In this document: positions 53,067-64,000 of the stretch, piece by piece | Layout of the letters: every line of letters begins with the position of its first letter | How positions within the stretch are numbered: position 1 is the stretch's first letter | Assembly: GCA_941918925.1 (NCBI GenBank) | Contig: OW799235.1 | Location: 46,124,701 to 46,188,700 of the forward strand | Reading direction: 5' to 3' | Source: Phyto melanocephala | Lineage: Eukaryota; Arthropoda; Insecta; Diptera; Rhinophoridae | Length of the DNA: 64,000 nucleotides | Made by a program: the position numbers and the translations under genes | The notes under the pieces: model-generated | The model's database searches: none | What the model was told of the DNA's origin: nothing | What the model saw: the letters and a program-made list of their open reading frames with translations, nothing else

Positions 53067-54172
53067 TTAATTTTCAACCCTGAATTTTATTTGGCAATGG
53101 TTATGTATGTAAGTTTTGCCCATTATCTTCCATTAGGTTTGCTGTATATGGTGATGTTTACTTCACAAAAATAGTTAAAAATAGTTGATATAATCAAATC
53201 TAATCAAAAATAATCAAGAAATCTAATCAATTATTTTTTGGATTAGTTTTGATTAGATTTGATTAGAAATACTAATCGTCACTAATTGTGATTAGATTTT
53301 TGATTATTTCTAATCAATTAGTAATCTGAAATTTTTATCAAAATTCAATTCTAATAATTAGATTATTTTATTTCTCTAATCGTAATGATTTCTAATTCTA
53401 ATCGAAATTCCCTAGCTATGTTTTCATGTCATACGCAATTTTATTTAACTGTATTCTAATGGTCAAGCCCTTTCATTGGATACCAATATTATGGGGGTTT
53501 AAGGAGTTACAAAATACCAGATTTGGCCCGTATATAAATTTATTTTCTGCCGTTTTGAAGTGGTGGCCATCATGAACTTTAACTTTTTTATAGTGCCTTA
53601 TATTGCGCTAGTCAAGTCCTTTCAGATGATACAAATATTGACTCTCTTTTTTGTGTAAAAGCTGAAAAAATGGTTTTCGTTTGTAAATTTATGAAATATA
53701 TATTTTTCAAAAAAAATGTTGATTATAACTTTAAATTATTAGAGCTTGATTTATCCAAAAATGTTTACGAATATCTCTAAAGGCATATTATATCTACAAT
53801 TAGTAACAAAGGTACCTATAAATTATTCCATTGCTGAGAAATTTTAATTTCGTTAGTAAAAATATGGAAAAAAACAGAGGAAGGCGTGTTCATATCCAGA
53901 AAGTTATGGGGCGATTTTGCTGAAATTCAATAGCAATTCGTTTCCGGATATTTCCAAAAAAAAATTGACACTATACACAGGGCTGAGGAACATGTGGTTG
54001 CTTCTAAAAGTTGATTTCAACCAAAACACGGAGAGACGTTCAGATGGATATTACAAGCTTTAAAAAAATATATGTATATATACTTAATGGGGTCGGAAAT
54101 TAATATTGAAGAAATTACAATCGGAAAAACAAAGCTATATATATCCAATTACACTGTCGTGTGAAGGGTATA

Positions 54173-54856
54173 ACATTAAATTTTTACGGGGCATAAATAA
54201 TTTTCTGTGCCACTGTAGCTATATATGCGTCAACTACATCCATACGTACTAACATAATTGAAAAAGCATAAACAAACGAATACGTATCGCCGCAATAACT
54301 ATGGAATTGGGCGTCACCAAACTGAAATTTATTTATTTAATAATTTGTAAACTAAATCTAATACTACAATAATTACCTTGTGTTAGCTCATTTTTACTTG
54401 AACATTCTACAATAAATACACTTAAATAAACATTTATGGACGCCAAAATAAATAAAATCTGGCGTAAACAATGACACATTGACATATTTAGCATAAATTT
54501 TCTAAAAATGTTTTAATGCTCTTTTATCAAATTGTGTTTCACTTCAGAGAACAAATTTAGTAAAATATCAGACGAGTCCATAGCAATAAATAAAATAAAC
54601 AAATTTTTGCGAGTAAAATATCAAAAAGAAAATACCGACTGCATATATTTGTAGAGTACCGCAAACTACTTTCTCAAACATACGAAAACAATCAGCCCTG
54701 TCATATTCAGTGATTAAGAAAATTGTTTTTAACATGACAATAGCAAAACTACTTCAATTATTGTAAAAGGACAAAAAACCGTTATATAATTTAAAAGTTA
54801 ATGTAATTATTTTTTAGCAACAGTACCATTACTCGACAAGTATTAAAACAAGTATA
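54173..54856. other. AT-rich non-coding
   Basis: Nothing recognised. Confidence 0.4.
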
Positions 54857-55525
54857 TCTATATATATAAAAATCAATGTGTGTTTGTATGTTTATATGTT
54901 TGTATGTTTGTATGTTTGTTTGTGCTTTATAGACGGTTAAACGGCTGGACCGATTTCCTTGAAATTTTCACAGAATCTTTCTGTATGTCTGGAAGGAACT
55001 ATAGGCTATACCTTGGTTTGAAATTGTAAGTGGGCGGGGTGCCACGCCCTATTAAAGAATAAGTATTAAATATTATATATCACGAAAGTTAATGCAGCTA
55101 GAGTCTTAAAATTAAGTACGGTAAACTTTGACATCTACGCGAACATTTGGGTAAAAAATGGGCGGACTTGCAATAGTAGGCGTGTCCACATGAATTAAAT
55201 ACTAAAATTCGTATATTTGGAAAACGATATCGATTAGAGTAGTAAAATTTTGCAAGAGCAACTTTTGCACCCAAATGAACGTTTAGGCAAGAAATGGATA
55301 CATTATCAATAGTGGACGTGGCACCTACCATATGAATTAAATACTAAAATTCGTATATCTGGAAAACGATATCGATTAGAGTACTAAAATTTTGCAAAAA
55401 CAACTTTGATATTCAAATAAACATTTATGGAAAAAATGGGTGCATTAACAATAGTGGGCGTGGCACCTGCCATATGAATTAAATACTAAAATTTGGGGTG
55501 GCTAAGAACACCGGGTATTAGCTAG
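54857..55525 (+). mobile_element. non-autonomous Helitron (HINE-like), copy 2
   Basis: Start TCTATATATATAAAAATCAA and tail CACCGGGTATTAGCTAG match copy 1 (29432-30084). It has the (GTATGTTT)n run near the start and the internal CGATATCGATTAGAGTA repeat twice. The tail reads GGTGGCTAAGAACACCGGG. Confidence 0.85.
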
Positions 55526-55751
55526 TATAGATATAAATAAAGCCTAGTTTCAATTTTTAAATATGTTGAGCTATATTAGTTATTTCACACGAAATTTGAC
55601 GTACAAAAGTAATAGTTAAATCGACCAAACAAAAAAATTAATCAACTCTTACTTTGAATATCGAACGGAATAACTATTGTTTATATTATTTCATACAAAA
55701 TAAAATGTTGTTTGAATGTTGATAGAAACATTTCATATATTTTCTACGTTA
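55526..55751. other. non-coding spacer
   Basis: AT-rich; no feature. Confidence 0.4.
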
Positions 55752-57421
55752 CACATGGGTTACACGATCAAGTTTTGTGTATCAAGTTTCAATACATTCA
55801 CACTTTTTTATTATTACAGTCATAGTTTTAGAACTTGATGCGAACTTGCTTTTGAAATTCCCTTTACGTTGAGTGTTTTAATTTACAGTCAAGAAAACAG
55901 CTGAGTGCAATTGTTGTGACTAATTTTTTTTTTTTTGCCATAGTATATTCTGCCGCCATAATTTTTTGATTTTTGTTTTGCAAATATTCTGCCGCAATTT
56001 AAATTAAATATAATTAATAATGTTTGTGAGTAAAAATTGCGTGCAGCCTACGTCACAGAAATAAATTTAAATTACTTTTGCCAAGACGTACGGGTGAAAA
56101 ACTTAAACGTGTGGCTTCTGTGTTACCCCCATACAAGAGCAATTGCTGTCATAATATAAGCAAAAACACCGGTAGAATAACTGAGTAAAATTTCCAATGC
56201 TCAAGTATGGTGTAATTATATTAGGTGATAGCGCAAAGAGCAAGTATTGTTTGTCTCTCTTTTTATATATGTAAAGGGGCTGCCAAATGACTGTTTTTTT
56301 CTTTTAAAAATGCTAAAAAAAAGTGTAGCTTCGGCTGTGTGGCACGTCGCGCCGACCTGTTGCAACCAAATGTTGCCAATATCCTCTTCTTCATTTTTTG
56401 TGAACAAAAGTTCGTTCAACATTTCCCCATAACGATCGCCATTGACTACGGCCGCTCCTGGCCAAATTATGCCTCTGGGCCAAAATCCGCACCAAATAGT
56501 GACTCGTTTTGGGTGTATCGGCTTTTCGATGTATGAGTGCGGGTTTTGTGTGCCCCAAATGCAACAATTTGGCTTGTTTACATACCCGCCAAGATCAAAT
56601 GAGCTTCAACTAAAAAGATGATTTTTTTGCCAAAATCGGCCAAAGTAATGTCGCAATATTGCCCAGCGTTGTTCAAGCGTATACACAACCATATTCGTTC
56701 GGAGGAAGGATAAAACTAATTATCTGCCAAATCAAACATGAGCTATGTGTTACCATTCACGAAATAAGCACTAGTTAATTCAAAATTTTACAAAAATATA
56801 TATAAGTAAATTTTACCAAAGCCACCAGAATAAAACAATTGTTTTGCCATTATCAATTTTAATATATTTAAGAACTTAATTTTTTATATAATTACAATGT
56901 CAATTTTATTATTTTTTCATTTTTTCTCTGCGGCAACAACATTAGTGTGTTACATTTATTTCATTGAAATTGAATTTGACAGCTTGTGTTTAAAGGGTAT
57001 GTGTTCTAACACATATTTATACGGGCCACACGTTAATATCTTGTGTTGGTAATAGTGTTTGAAAATTGCTATGGCAATAATTATCAAGCATATTGCTGGT
57101 GTCGTCGGGGGCTTACATTGCAGCCACACGTTCAAGTTTTTCTGTCAAGTTTTTTAACATACTACTTGTCAAAATTAATTTAAATTGACTGCTGTGATGT
57201 AGGCTGCACGCAATTTTAAAGCAATTTTATTATTCAAAATGTCTTTTTCAAGAAAACAACAACAAAAAACTAAAAATACGTCAGAACAATTACACTCAGC
57301 TGTTTTATTGACTGTAAATTGAACGCAAGTTCGCATCAAGTTCTAAAAGTATAAGTGTATTAGTAAAAAAGTGTGAGTGTTTTGAAAATTTATACACAGA
57401 ACTTGATCTTGTAACCCCAGT
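55752..57421. mobile_element. CACTG-type element with long inverted arms, TTA duplication
   Basis: The ends are CACATGGGTTACACGATCAA and (inverse of the right end) CACTGGGGTTACAAGATCAA. TTA flanks both sides (55749-55751 and 57422-57424). The arms stay alignable for several hundred bases (55752 to about 56160 against about 57080 to 57421), including GCGTGCAGCCTAC. The centre holds a mariner remnant, not a gene of its own. End motif and target resemble 14511-17488 although the sequences differ. Confidence 0.75.
56216..56720 (-). pseudogene. mariner-type transposase relic
   Basis: On the minus strand it begins near MVVYTLEQRWAILRHYFG. It jumps by a deletion to FDLGGYVNKPNCCIWGTQNP, then CGFWPRGIIWPGAAVVNGDR and IGNIWLQQVGATCHTAEATL, where it ends. 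The motif QQDGATCH has become QQVGATCH, losing a catalytic aspartate. It resembles the other mariners here but is a different subfamily. Confidence 0.8.
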
Positions 57422-57424
57422 GTT

Positions 57425-58499
57425 ATAAACAGATGTAGCTGACAAAATTAAAAAGTTGTTTAATGGCAATTCTATTTTAACGGGTATGACTAAAACTCTC
57501 ACGTTTTTTGTCATAATTCATAAATATAAAATTTCTAATTAAAAAGGGCTGCGATTTCAAAGAATATTTAATCATAAGAATGATAATGACAGGTAAAGAC
57601 TGAAGTAACATGATTTCTGATCTGATGGCTGTGACGGGTGTGACCTTACAAATCTCAGTTTTAGTATTTATTCTGTAAAAAACATGAAAAATCCAAAATG
57701 GGAAAAAGTATAAAGTCTTATTACTTTAACGTAAAGTCACATAACCTATAAACAAAGTGAGACATCGACCATAAAAATCGATCAATGCATTTCGCTTTTA
57801 TTCACAATTAAGTGAGGGTACCTCTTTTTGAAGTGAAGGAAGGAGGCGAAAAGTACAAGTGATTTTTCTCCGGTTTTTTTAAAGTGAATAATGGGAATGG
57901 GTTGGTAAGTACTTTGAGCTTATCAGGTATGGAAATTTTTATCCGGAAATACCTTTATCAAATTATGAAAGACGAAAATTTGCTGAATTTCAATGCAAAA
58001 GTGAATTACTTAGAAAGTCATTTATTATTAAACTATGACAATACGGGCAATGACATACAAGACTTTTGAGCTCATATGTGTTCTTCGAATAGTATGTGGA
58101 AACGATAAAAAAAGTTATCTGGCAGAACCCCACGACCTCGTCCCTATGATTTTGCCGTCCAATACGATTTAAGTTTGTAAAAGAGCATTTATACTGACGT
58201 GACAAAAGAAATAAGAAACGTCGAAAAGTCTGTGAAAGCGCTGAAATCCACAGAAATAAATTTGAATCAAATAAAATTATATTTTGAGATGACTATGGTA
58301 GACCGAAAAGTATGCATTGCTGCACCGGAATGAAGTACTAATCAATGCTAAATTTGTGGTGCAACACAGAAAGACTTAAACAACATTGTAGATAAAGAGG
58401 AAACGTCAAATTTAATCTATGTTATTTTTGGGCTTTCTGTATTGCATGCCATAATTAGACTATTTTTTTCATTTGGTATATAAATTACCAATAAAAAAA
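57425..58499 (+). pseudogene. relic of a transposon-associated uncharacterised protein
   Basis: Pieces in several frames are GKYFELIRYGNFYPEIPLSN then YERRKFAEFQCK (about 57905-58000), TEINLNQIKLYFEMTMVDRK (about 58250), and ICGATQKDLNNIVDKEE with FGLSVLHAIIRLFFSFG (about 58350-58480). The CxxCGA-type motif followed by GLSxLHAxIR is familiar from a multi-copy arthropod protein family that I associate with transposons. I cannot name it. Stops and frameshifts throughout. Confidence 0.45.
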
Positions 58500-59230
58500 T
58501 ATAGGAAAAGAAAGACTGATGAGGAGATCAAATTTTACCAAATATTTCTTATGCACAAGGTTTGTTTAGTGTTGAAATGGGCTAAATCGGTACATTAGGA
58601 ATAGAGTTATAGCTCGTAATGCAAGACTAGGTAAAAATATGTCCTTCCTTTCATCTAATAAAATGTGTTTGTTTTTGAACGCATTAACGTAGAGCGATTA
58701 AGTATATTTTCTAAGTAAAAAAAAACTTTTTCTGAAAATTGTTTAAATCTATACATTACGAGTTATGGAGCAAAATGTACGAAAATTTTTACGACTCAGT
58801 GTCTTTTTCGGTATATTTAAAACTTAAAACGTAATAAAACTGACAAAATTAGATGTATGGTTCTGAAAATTTGCAGACAGTCTGCGTTATTAATAAAAAA
58901 TATTTTAGGTTTATTGAAGGCTTATTTGACAAATTTCTCTACAACATATGTGAAATAAGCCTTTAATAAACCTAAAATATTTTTTATGTATACGGCCCTT
59001 GCTTTTTGGTCAAAATACCTGTTATAACGGAAAACTAAGGCGACTCGCCCACTTTAACACTCATCTCCCATAGAACGCTTTATCTTAAATTCAAATATTA
59101 TTTTTTAACTACCTCTGGGTACCAAAATATACACTTGAGTTGAGTTAAAAATACAACATTGTAGTAAAAAAGAGTCGCTTGTATCATTTCTAATAAAGAA
59201 ATACTTAAGGTCTCATTGTCATAATAAATT
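58500..59230 (-). repeat. interspersed repeat B, inverted copy 2
   Basis: Reverse complement of 40380-41200 with much divergence (for instance AGTTATAGCTCGTAATGCAA and TTAGATGTATGGTTCTGAAA). It contains a hairpin at 58895-58985. Confidence 0.65.
58895..58985. repeat. 91-bp hairpin with 33-bp arms
   Basis: 58895-58927 (AAAAAATATTTTAGGTTTAT onward) is the reverse complement of 58953-58985 with one mismatch and a 25-bp loop. It is not present in the related repeat copy at 40740-40760. Confidence 0.9.
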
Positions 59231-59326
59231 TAAGAAAATAAATTAATAGCAAATCAAAGATACACAATGAAAGTGACACATCGTCATATAAAATGCAAAA
59301 CAACGTAAGCAGTTTTTTTGTTATAC

Positions 59327-59445
59327 CGTTCATACAGTGAAAAGGGGGTTTGTCATTCCGTAAAAATTTCTACAATTTTCATTTCCAACCCATATTTTCT
59401 GAAAGCTTATGAATAGAGGAGTCGATTAAGCTCAGTCAGTTTGAA
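59327..59445 (+). repeat. interspersed repeat A fragment
   Basis: TTATACCGTTCATACAGTG, TTGTCATTCCGT, and GAATAGAGGAGTCGATTAAG match the first 150 bp of repeat A. It is truncated where the LINE begins. Confidence 0.65.
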
Positions 59446-59454
59446 AACCTTCAC

Positions 59455-60424
59455 AGGACTTATATGTTAATGAAACGGTCAGCAGAATTAGAAGTTGGAT
59501 GAATGCGGAAGGACTAGAATTGACGGAGAATAAGACGGAAGTAGTTTTAATTAGTAACCGACGCAAGCACCAAATAGGTCAGCACGAAATTACATCGAAA
59601 AGACAACTCAAGTATCTCGGGGTGATGATCGATGATAGGATACATTTCGGGGCACATATTGACTACATATCGCACAAGGCATCGAAGGTTACTGCTGCTT
59701 TGCCTCGCATGATGCCGAATGTCGGCGGTCCTAAGCAGAGCAAGCGGCATGTTATCGCCAGGCATGTTATCATGCTGTTCGCAGCACCAGAATGGTCAAA
59801 GAGCTTGAAGTTACAAAAAGCAAGAAATAAACTGGCATCGGTATATAGACCGAACAGTATCCGGTGACGCAACAAACGTTATAGCTGGTATGGTACCAAT
59901 AGACATACTTGCTGACGAAGCTCTACAAAGATATTAAAGGGCAAAAGGTGATAATGCTGGAAGAGAAGCTCGAATTGATGAACGGGAGGAGAGCATGCAA
60001 AGATAGCAAGCTCGTTGGGATGAGAGTCAAAAGGGACGATGGACATATAACCTCATTCCAAGCATAGTCAGTTGGCATGGAGAAGTTAATTATTACCTTA
60101 CACAATTCCTAGAGGGTCACGGGGGATATAGAAGCTACCTGTGCAAATATGGGCATCATGACTCTCCAGTATGCCCGCGATGTCCAGGTATAATAGAAGA
60201 TGTGGAACACGTAATTTAACTGCCCTAGATTTTTACTTGACAAAGCTCGACTGGAGCGAGAGGTTGGCAGAGAACTATATCCGCATAATATTATAAATGT
60301 AATGATAGAAAGCCATGATAACTGGCAGAGAATATGTACCTATATTAAGGTAGTGCTACTAAAGCTACGTGAGGAGGAACAAAGAAGAAAGGACTCTGGG
60401 AATATGAACCTCGAAACCAATTGA
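59455..60424 (+). pseudogene. R1-type LINE relic: RT end and C-terminus
   Basis: It begins after the YADD box with SRIRSWMNAEGLELTENKTE, then QLKYLGVMIDDRIHFGAHID and MMPNVGGPKQSKRHVIA, whose last segment is partly duplicated (RHVIARHVIMLF). After 59865 the frame is lost but EVNYYLTQFLEGHGGYRSYL (about 60085) and CPRCPGIIEDVEHVI (about 60175) remain, followed by NWQRICTYIKVVL. It ends NMNLETN with a stop near 60422. It has the same organisation as 9-737. Confidence 0.85.
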
Positions 60425-60482
60425 CTTCTACCACCTCTACACAGAAAAATAAAAAAATAAAAAAAAATACATACATACATAC
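60425..60482 (+). repeat. LINE A-rich tail and (CATA)n
   Basis: AAAAATAAAAAAATAAAAAAA followed by ATACATACATACATACATG marks the 3' end of the preceding LINE. Confidence 0.75.
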
Positions 60483-61218
60483 ATGATAGGGCTGAGCTCA
60501 GGCTACTATCGGGGTCAATGGGTGATGGATAACTGAACGACCTACGGGTCAGCTGCGAAGAATAAGCAGTCCCCGACCAAGAGCTTCAGCTTCTGAGAGC
60601 ATACTGTGAATTAACACAAGGTCTCGATGGCGAACTGCGATTAGATGCCGCCGTTTGACTAGGTATCCACCAGGGATGCCCTTGAAACAGGTGCAGATGG
60701 AGGTGTGATGCCTTCGTGGATTCCCCGGTTAAAAGCACAGAGACTTGTGAAATTTTTTGTTTCGCGGCTATGGGACTTGTATGCTCACACGAGTGGGTCT
60801 GCTGTGTATGTAACCCGCCGAAAGGCATTAAGATAAAATTCAGTACGATCTTAATTATGGCATTTCTGGAACATGGTATGGATTTGTTGAACCCCGGGTC
60901 GACGATCTGTAGTATTCTAGAACCTTAGTATGTGGAGGTGACACTGCTCAGAAACGGCTTCTAGGCTAATGCTACAACCGCCTCCTCCTATTAAAACTTG
61001 ACAGTCTCAAAGTGCGCTCGAAGAACGTCGCCATTAAGTTGGTTGTACAGGCTCGGTTGATAATTCCCGACTAACGCGGACCTGGCTCTGGCTTGGGGTT
61101 TCATAAGAATCTCATGTCAACCCTCGCATGGCCTCCCTGCTTGCATATGTAACCATGGGGTTGTAAACATGACTCTACATCGGTTGGAGATAGCGGCTTT
61201 GAGTTTGGACAAATAGCA
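60483..61218 (+). other. 5' UTR of R1-type LINE
   Basis: A GC-richer untranslated region between the tail of one LINE and ORF1 of the next. It has no long open frame that fits a domain. Its composition matches the LINE downstream, and a full 5' UTR would mean this copy is not 5' truncated. Confidence 0.55.
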
Positions 61219-62597
61219 ATGATTAAGAATAATAATGAAGATGGAAAGAGTAACAGGAAGTGTGGAAGAGGTGAAAGTGAGGATGTAGGGGCTTCGGACC
61301 CATTTAAGATAAGCTCTGTGATGGTAAGATCACCACCACGGGAACTTTCTACTTCTGATGCTGATAAGAGCACGCCACTTACAGAAGTGGCTCAGAGTGG
61401 TAAAACCCAATTGATAAGAAAACTTGGTGATAAGATAGAAAAGCTTCTGCAGTTTATAAAGGCAAGAAGCAATATCCATAAGGATATTCTGACGATCACA
61501 CGGGAAATCCAGGCATTGTACATGCAGGCTACGTGTGAAGTGATTGGTACGGAAGATAGTGCCCAAAGGCTCAAATGGTTGATTGGGAAGCTCAGACAGA
61601 TCAACCTCGGTTGATACTTCTTCCAACCCTATTGTCTAAAAGGGGACCGATTACACAGAGTCCAAAGGGGAACAGGAAGAATAGGAAAAAGTTCACTATG
61701 AATAAGCAGGTCATCAATAGTGGGATAGAGATTCTGGGAAGTAAGCCTCGCGCCGATTTTGAGGGAACTAAGCCTCGTGCCGATACTGAGGGACTCTCAG
61801 TGACGGATAAGGGATCGGAATGGAGGAAAGTACAACCAAAACCGCATAGAAAAAGGAAACCAATGAGACCGGACGCATTGGTCGTCAAAAATTGTGGGAA
61901 AAGATCTTATGCAAATATTTTGAAGCAGGTTAAGAGTGACCCAAGGTTAAGTGAACTTGGCCAGAGTGTTAGGAACATTAGGAAGACGGGTAGGGGTAAA
62001 TAGCTTTTCGATTTAAATAAACCCCTTCATAATAGTACGGCCGATTTTAAGACAGCTGTCGAGGGTGTGCTGGGCGAGACGGCTGAAGTACGTGCCTTCA
62101 CGCATGAGGTACTCTTGGAGATTAGGGATATAGATGAGGTTACGACGAAAGACGAGGTATTACATTCTCTTTTGAAAGTTTCAAATAAATTTAGCGCGTT
62201 GAAACCGTCAGTGATTAAGTCTTTGAGGAAATTGTATAGGGGAACACAGACTACCACTATTGGTCTGAGTTCTGAGTTGGCGAACTACCTTATTGAGACC
62301 GCTAAGATACGTATTGGATAGGTTATATGTAGGATACGGGGGAAAATGGCACCAATTAGATGCTACAAATGTTTGGACTTTGGTCATACTGCGAGTAGGT
62401 GCAAAAGTCAGAATGATTACGCTGGTAAATGCCTACAGTGTGGCGTATCTGGTCACAGGATTGGGGTGTGTAATAACCGACAATCATGTATATTGTGTAG
62501 TTGTGAGAAACCTAGAGTAAAGAGTGATCATGTGACTGGCTGTTATGTCTGTTCGTTTTACAAGAAAGCGATCGAACGCCTTAGACATCGAGAATGA
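61219..62597 (+). pseudogene. R1-type LINE ORF1 (gag-like, zinc knuckles)
   Basis: ORF1 starts MIKNNNEDGKSNRKCGRGES at 61219. A frameshift near 61600 leads into TQSPKGNRKNRKKFTMNKQV, then KRKPMRPDALVVKNCGKRSY and ANILKQVKSDPRLSELGQSV. Two in-frame stops follow (62001-62003 and 62319-62321, the latter where a tryptophan is expected in RIGWV). The C-terminus has CCHC zinc knuckles, CYKCLDFGHTASRC and CLQCGVSGHRIGVC, and a further CILCSCEK. It would bind the LINE RNA. Its stop TGA (62595-62597) overlaps the ORF2 start as ATGA. Confidence 0.88.
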
Positions 62598-64000
62598 GAG
62601 TCCTACAACTAAATCTGAATCACTGTCAGGCGGCACAAGATCTGCTGAAACAGAGTGTTCGGGAGATAAATATTTCTTAGCACTCTTAAGTGAACCGTAC
62701 CAGTGCCGGGACTCGGTTAATTGCTTATCGGACATTATCAAGAAGTCGGCGAATTGGTTGATCATTGAATTGGGGCTGCGAGATCCTGCCTCAGAGTTTA
62801 CTGGTTTTACTCGGGCTATTGTGCATGGGATTTGCTTCTATAGCTGCTACATTCCCCCAAGATATTCCTTATTGGAGTTTGAACGAATTGTTCACAATAT
62901 CGTTTCTGATGCATGCTCAAGAGGTCCCGTGGTTATTGCCGGCGATTTCAATGCGTGGGCGATAGAATGGGGCTGCCCATGTACAAATTCTAGGGTTCGG
63001 ATACTGGTGGAGTCATTTTCTTCACTTAATGTGATTCTGTTGAACAACGGAGCTGAGCACACTTTCTCAAGAGGCGAATCGGAGTAAATTATTGATATTG
63101 CCTTTGCTAGCGCTAATGTTATGGGAAGGGTAGGATGGAGCATGCCTTGGATATACACACATAGCGATCATAATGATATGTTGATTGATATTAGGGAGGA
63201 ATTGTGCGAGGATACGATGATTATACACCCGGAACGAATTTCGGGATGGAAGACAGACAGCCTTAAAAGGAGGATGAGTGCGAACAAGCGGGCGGTATAT
63301 TGGTGGAACGGGGAAATTTCCCAACTACGGTCGAAATACTAGAAGCCAAAGTAGGCCAGGGAATGACGAGCACCGTGACTAATATAGGCGCATTCGCAAA
63401 TCCTTGAAAATGGCGACCAGTAGGAGTAAAAGGGCATGTGTGAGGAGATTGAAATCCTCTACCACCTAAGGATGGTGAAGTACTTAGGCGCATAGTGGAT
63501 CACTTATTTCCTTACTAAGGTGTGACATATTGGCAGACTAATACTGTTCATATGGTTTTTGACTTTTCGCTTGTCACGACAGTTGAGGTTGAAGCTGTCA
63601 TGGGCAAATTTAGGGACGGGAAAACCCCTGGCTTGGATGGCATACCGAATGCGGTAGTAAGGGAGACTTTCAAGTATTGCCCTGATCAGGTTATCCATTT
63701 GATCAATTCGTGTTTACGCCATGGTATATTTCCGAGTATGTGGAAAAGGCAAAAGCTAGTTTTGTTATTGAAACAGGGAAAACCTCAGGAGGATCCTTCC
63801 TCCTATCGACCACTCTGTATGATTGATACGTTTGGGAAACTATTGGAAAGCATAGTTTGTAGGAGACTAGAGGAATATGTTGAGTGCGTAGGAGGTCTAT
63901 CTGATAATCAATTCGGTTTTAGAAAGGCAAGATCGACTGTGGATGCTTTGAACGTAGTGACTCATACGGCCACTGCGGCGATTGAGGGCAAACGATGGAG
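62594..64000 (+). pseudogene. R1-type LINE ORF2: endonuclease and start of RT, runs off window
   Basis: ORF2 begins MRVLQLNLNHCQAAQDLLKQ at 62594. After a frameshift near 62670 the endonuclease continues LALLSEPYQCRDS, GPVVIAGDFNAWAIEWG and THSDHNDMLIDI. A TAA at 63085-63087 and stops around 63340-63510 interrupt it. RT then reads openly from about 63552 to the window edge: GKTPGLDGIPNAVVRETFKY, MWKRQKLVLLLKQGKPQEDP, SSYRPLCMIDTFGKLLES and NQFGFRKARSTVDALNVVTH. Catalytic YADD and the rest lie beyond the window. Confidence 0.88.

Larger units (their letters stand above)
50789..53413. mobile_element. GATTAG-rich long-inverted-repeat element
   Basis: Ends TGGGAATAATGATTAGAAAT and (inverse) AGGGAATTTCGATTAGAATT. 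The arms (about 50789-51065 and 53160-53413) are long, near-perfect in their inner part and dense in ATTAGAT/AATCTAAT motifs. AGCT flanks both sides, but an 8-bp duplication was not found, so hAT membership is only suggested by the GGGAAT-type ends. A Tc1 element (51254-52861) is inserted within. The remaining core is about 1.0 kb. Confidence 0.75.
50682..54172 (-). repeat. interspersed repeat copy split by a 2.6-kb insertion
   Basis: The left part (50682-50788) starts AACAAGAGTGCTATATTCGG. The right part (53414-54172) ends GTGTGAAGGGTATAA. The inserted element (50789-53413) sits between AAAGCT and AGCTATGTTTTCATG. Confidence 0.65.

Noticed and set aside
50785..53417. AGCT flanks as proof of a 4-bp target duplication
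   Set aside because: A 4-base match is weak and the expected 8-bp hAT duplication is absent, so the exact boundary and superfamily were left open.
60716..60928. 70-codon ORF with cysteines (CSHEWVCCVCNPP)
   Set aside because: It is isolated in the LINE 5' UTR, lacks a recognisable zinc-finger spacing and stops before ORF1.

Overview
The window is AT-rich, repeat-choked eukaryotic nuclear DNA, best explained as an intergenic or intronic stretch of a large fly (Diptera, probably higher Brachycera) genome. The evidence is the company of elements: R1- and LOA-type LINEs, BEL/Pao and copia LTR relics, Tc1/mariner, piggyBac, several hAT families, non-autonomous Helitrons ending in CTAG, and a recurring fly-type interspersed repeat with the palindrome TTCGGC..GCCGAA. 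No rRNA, tRNA, CRISPR array or bacterial operon was seen. Almost every long reading frame belongs to a mobile element, and nearly all are broken. The only plausible host coding sequence is one small minus-strand exon (4372-4486) with good splice sites and an Ig-domain-like peptide.

Layout. 1-2195: two R1-type LINE pieces. 2196-3600: a copia relic fused to the second LINE. 3600-5805: non-coding DNA with the Ig-like exon and a small MITE. 5806-6775: three tandem copies of a 358-bp unit leading into a BEL/Pao element (6784-20457). That BEL element is split by a 2-kb block (8740-10745, with a MITE) and by a hAT-like element (11795-20069, 8-bp duplication ATAGAAGC). The hAT-like element contains a piggyBac element (14281-19331, TTAA), whose transposase gene is split by an element with CACTG ends and long inverted repeats (14511-17488, duplication TAA). 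20517-24066: further BEL, hAT and LINE relics.

24067-32593: an element with TTAA duplications containing a hAT element (24200-31955, duplication TGTTGTGT). Inside that lie an almost complete LOA-type LINE (24295-29115), a Helitron and a T-rich interspersed repeat. 32771-33682: a mariner with duplicated inverted 3' ends. 33957-36236: a Tourist-like MITE and a second CACTG element, itself carrying a hAT insertion (34702-35715, duplication ATATATCA). 36240-39660: two LOA-type LINE fragments.

39740-50230: degraded transposon coding, interspersed repeats, a mariner (42267-44696) split by a hAT (42372-43491, duplication CTGACAAA), a pogo-like MITE and a hAT relic. 50682-54172: one repeat copy split by a GATTAG-rich inverted-repeat element that itself holds a Tc1 element. 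54857-59445: a second Helitron, a third CACTG element (55752-57421, duplication TTA) and more relics. 59455-64000: an R1-type LINE relic, then a longer R1-type LINE running off the end.

Taken together the window is a layered record of transposition. Target duplications and interrupted reading frames give the relative order of at least a dozen insertions. All family names come from recognised motifs read by eye, not from database searches.
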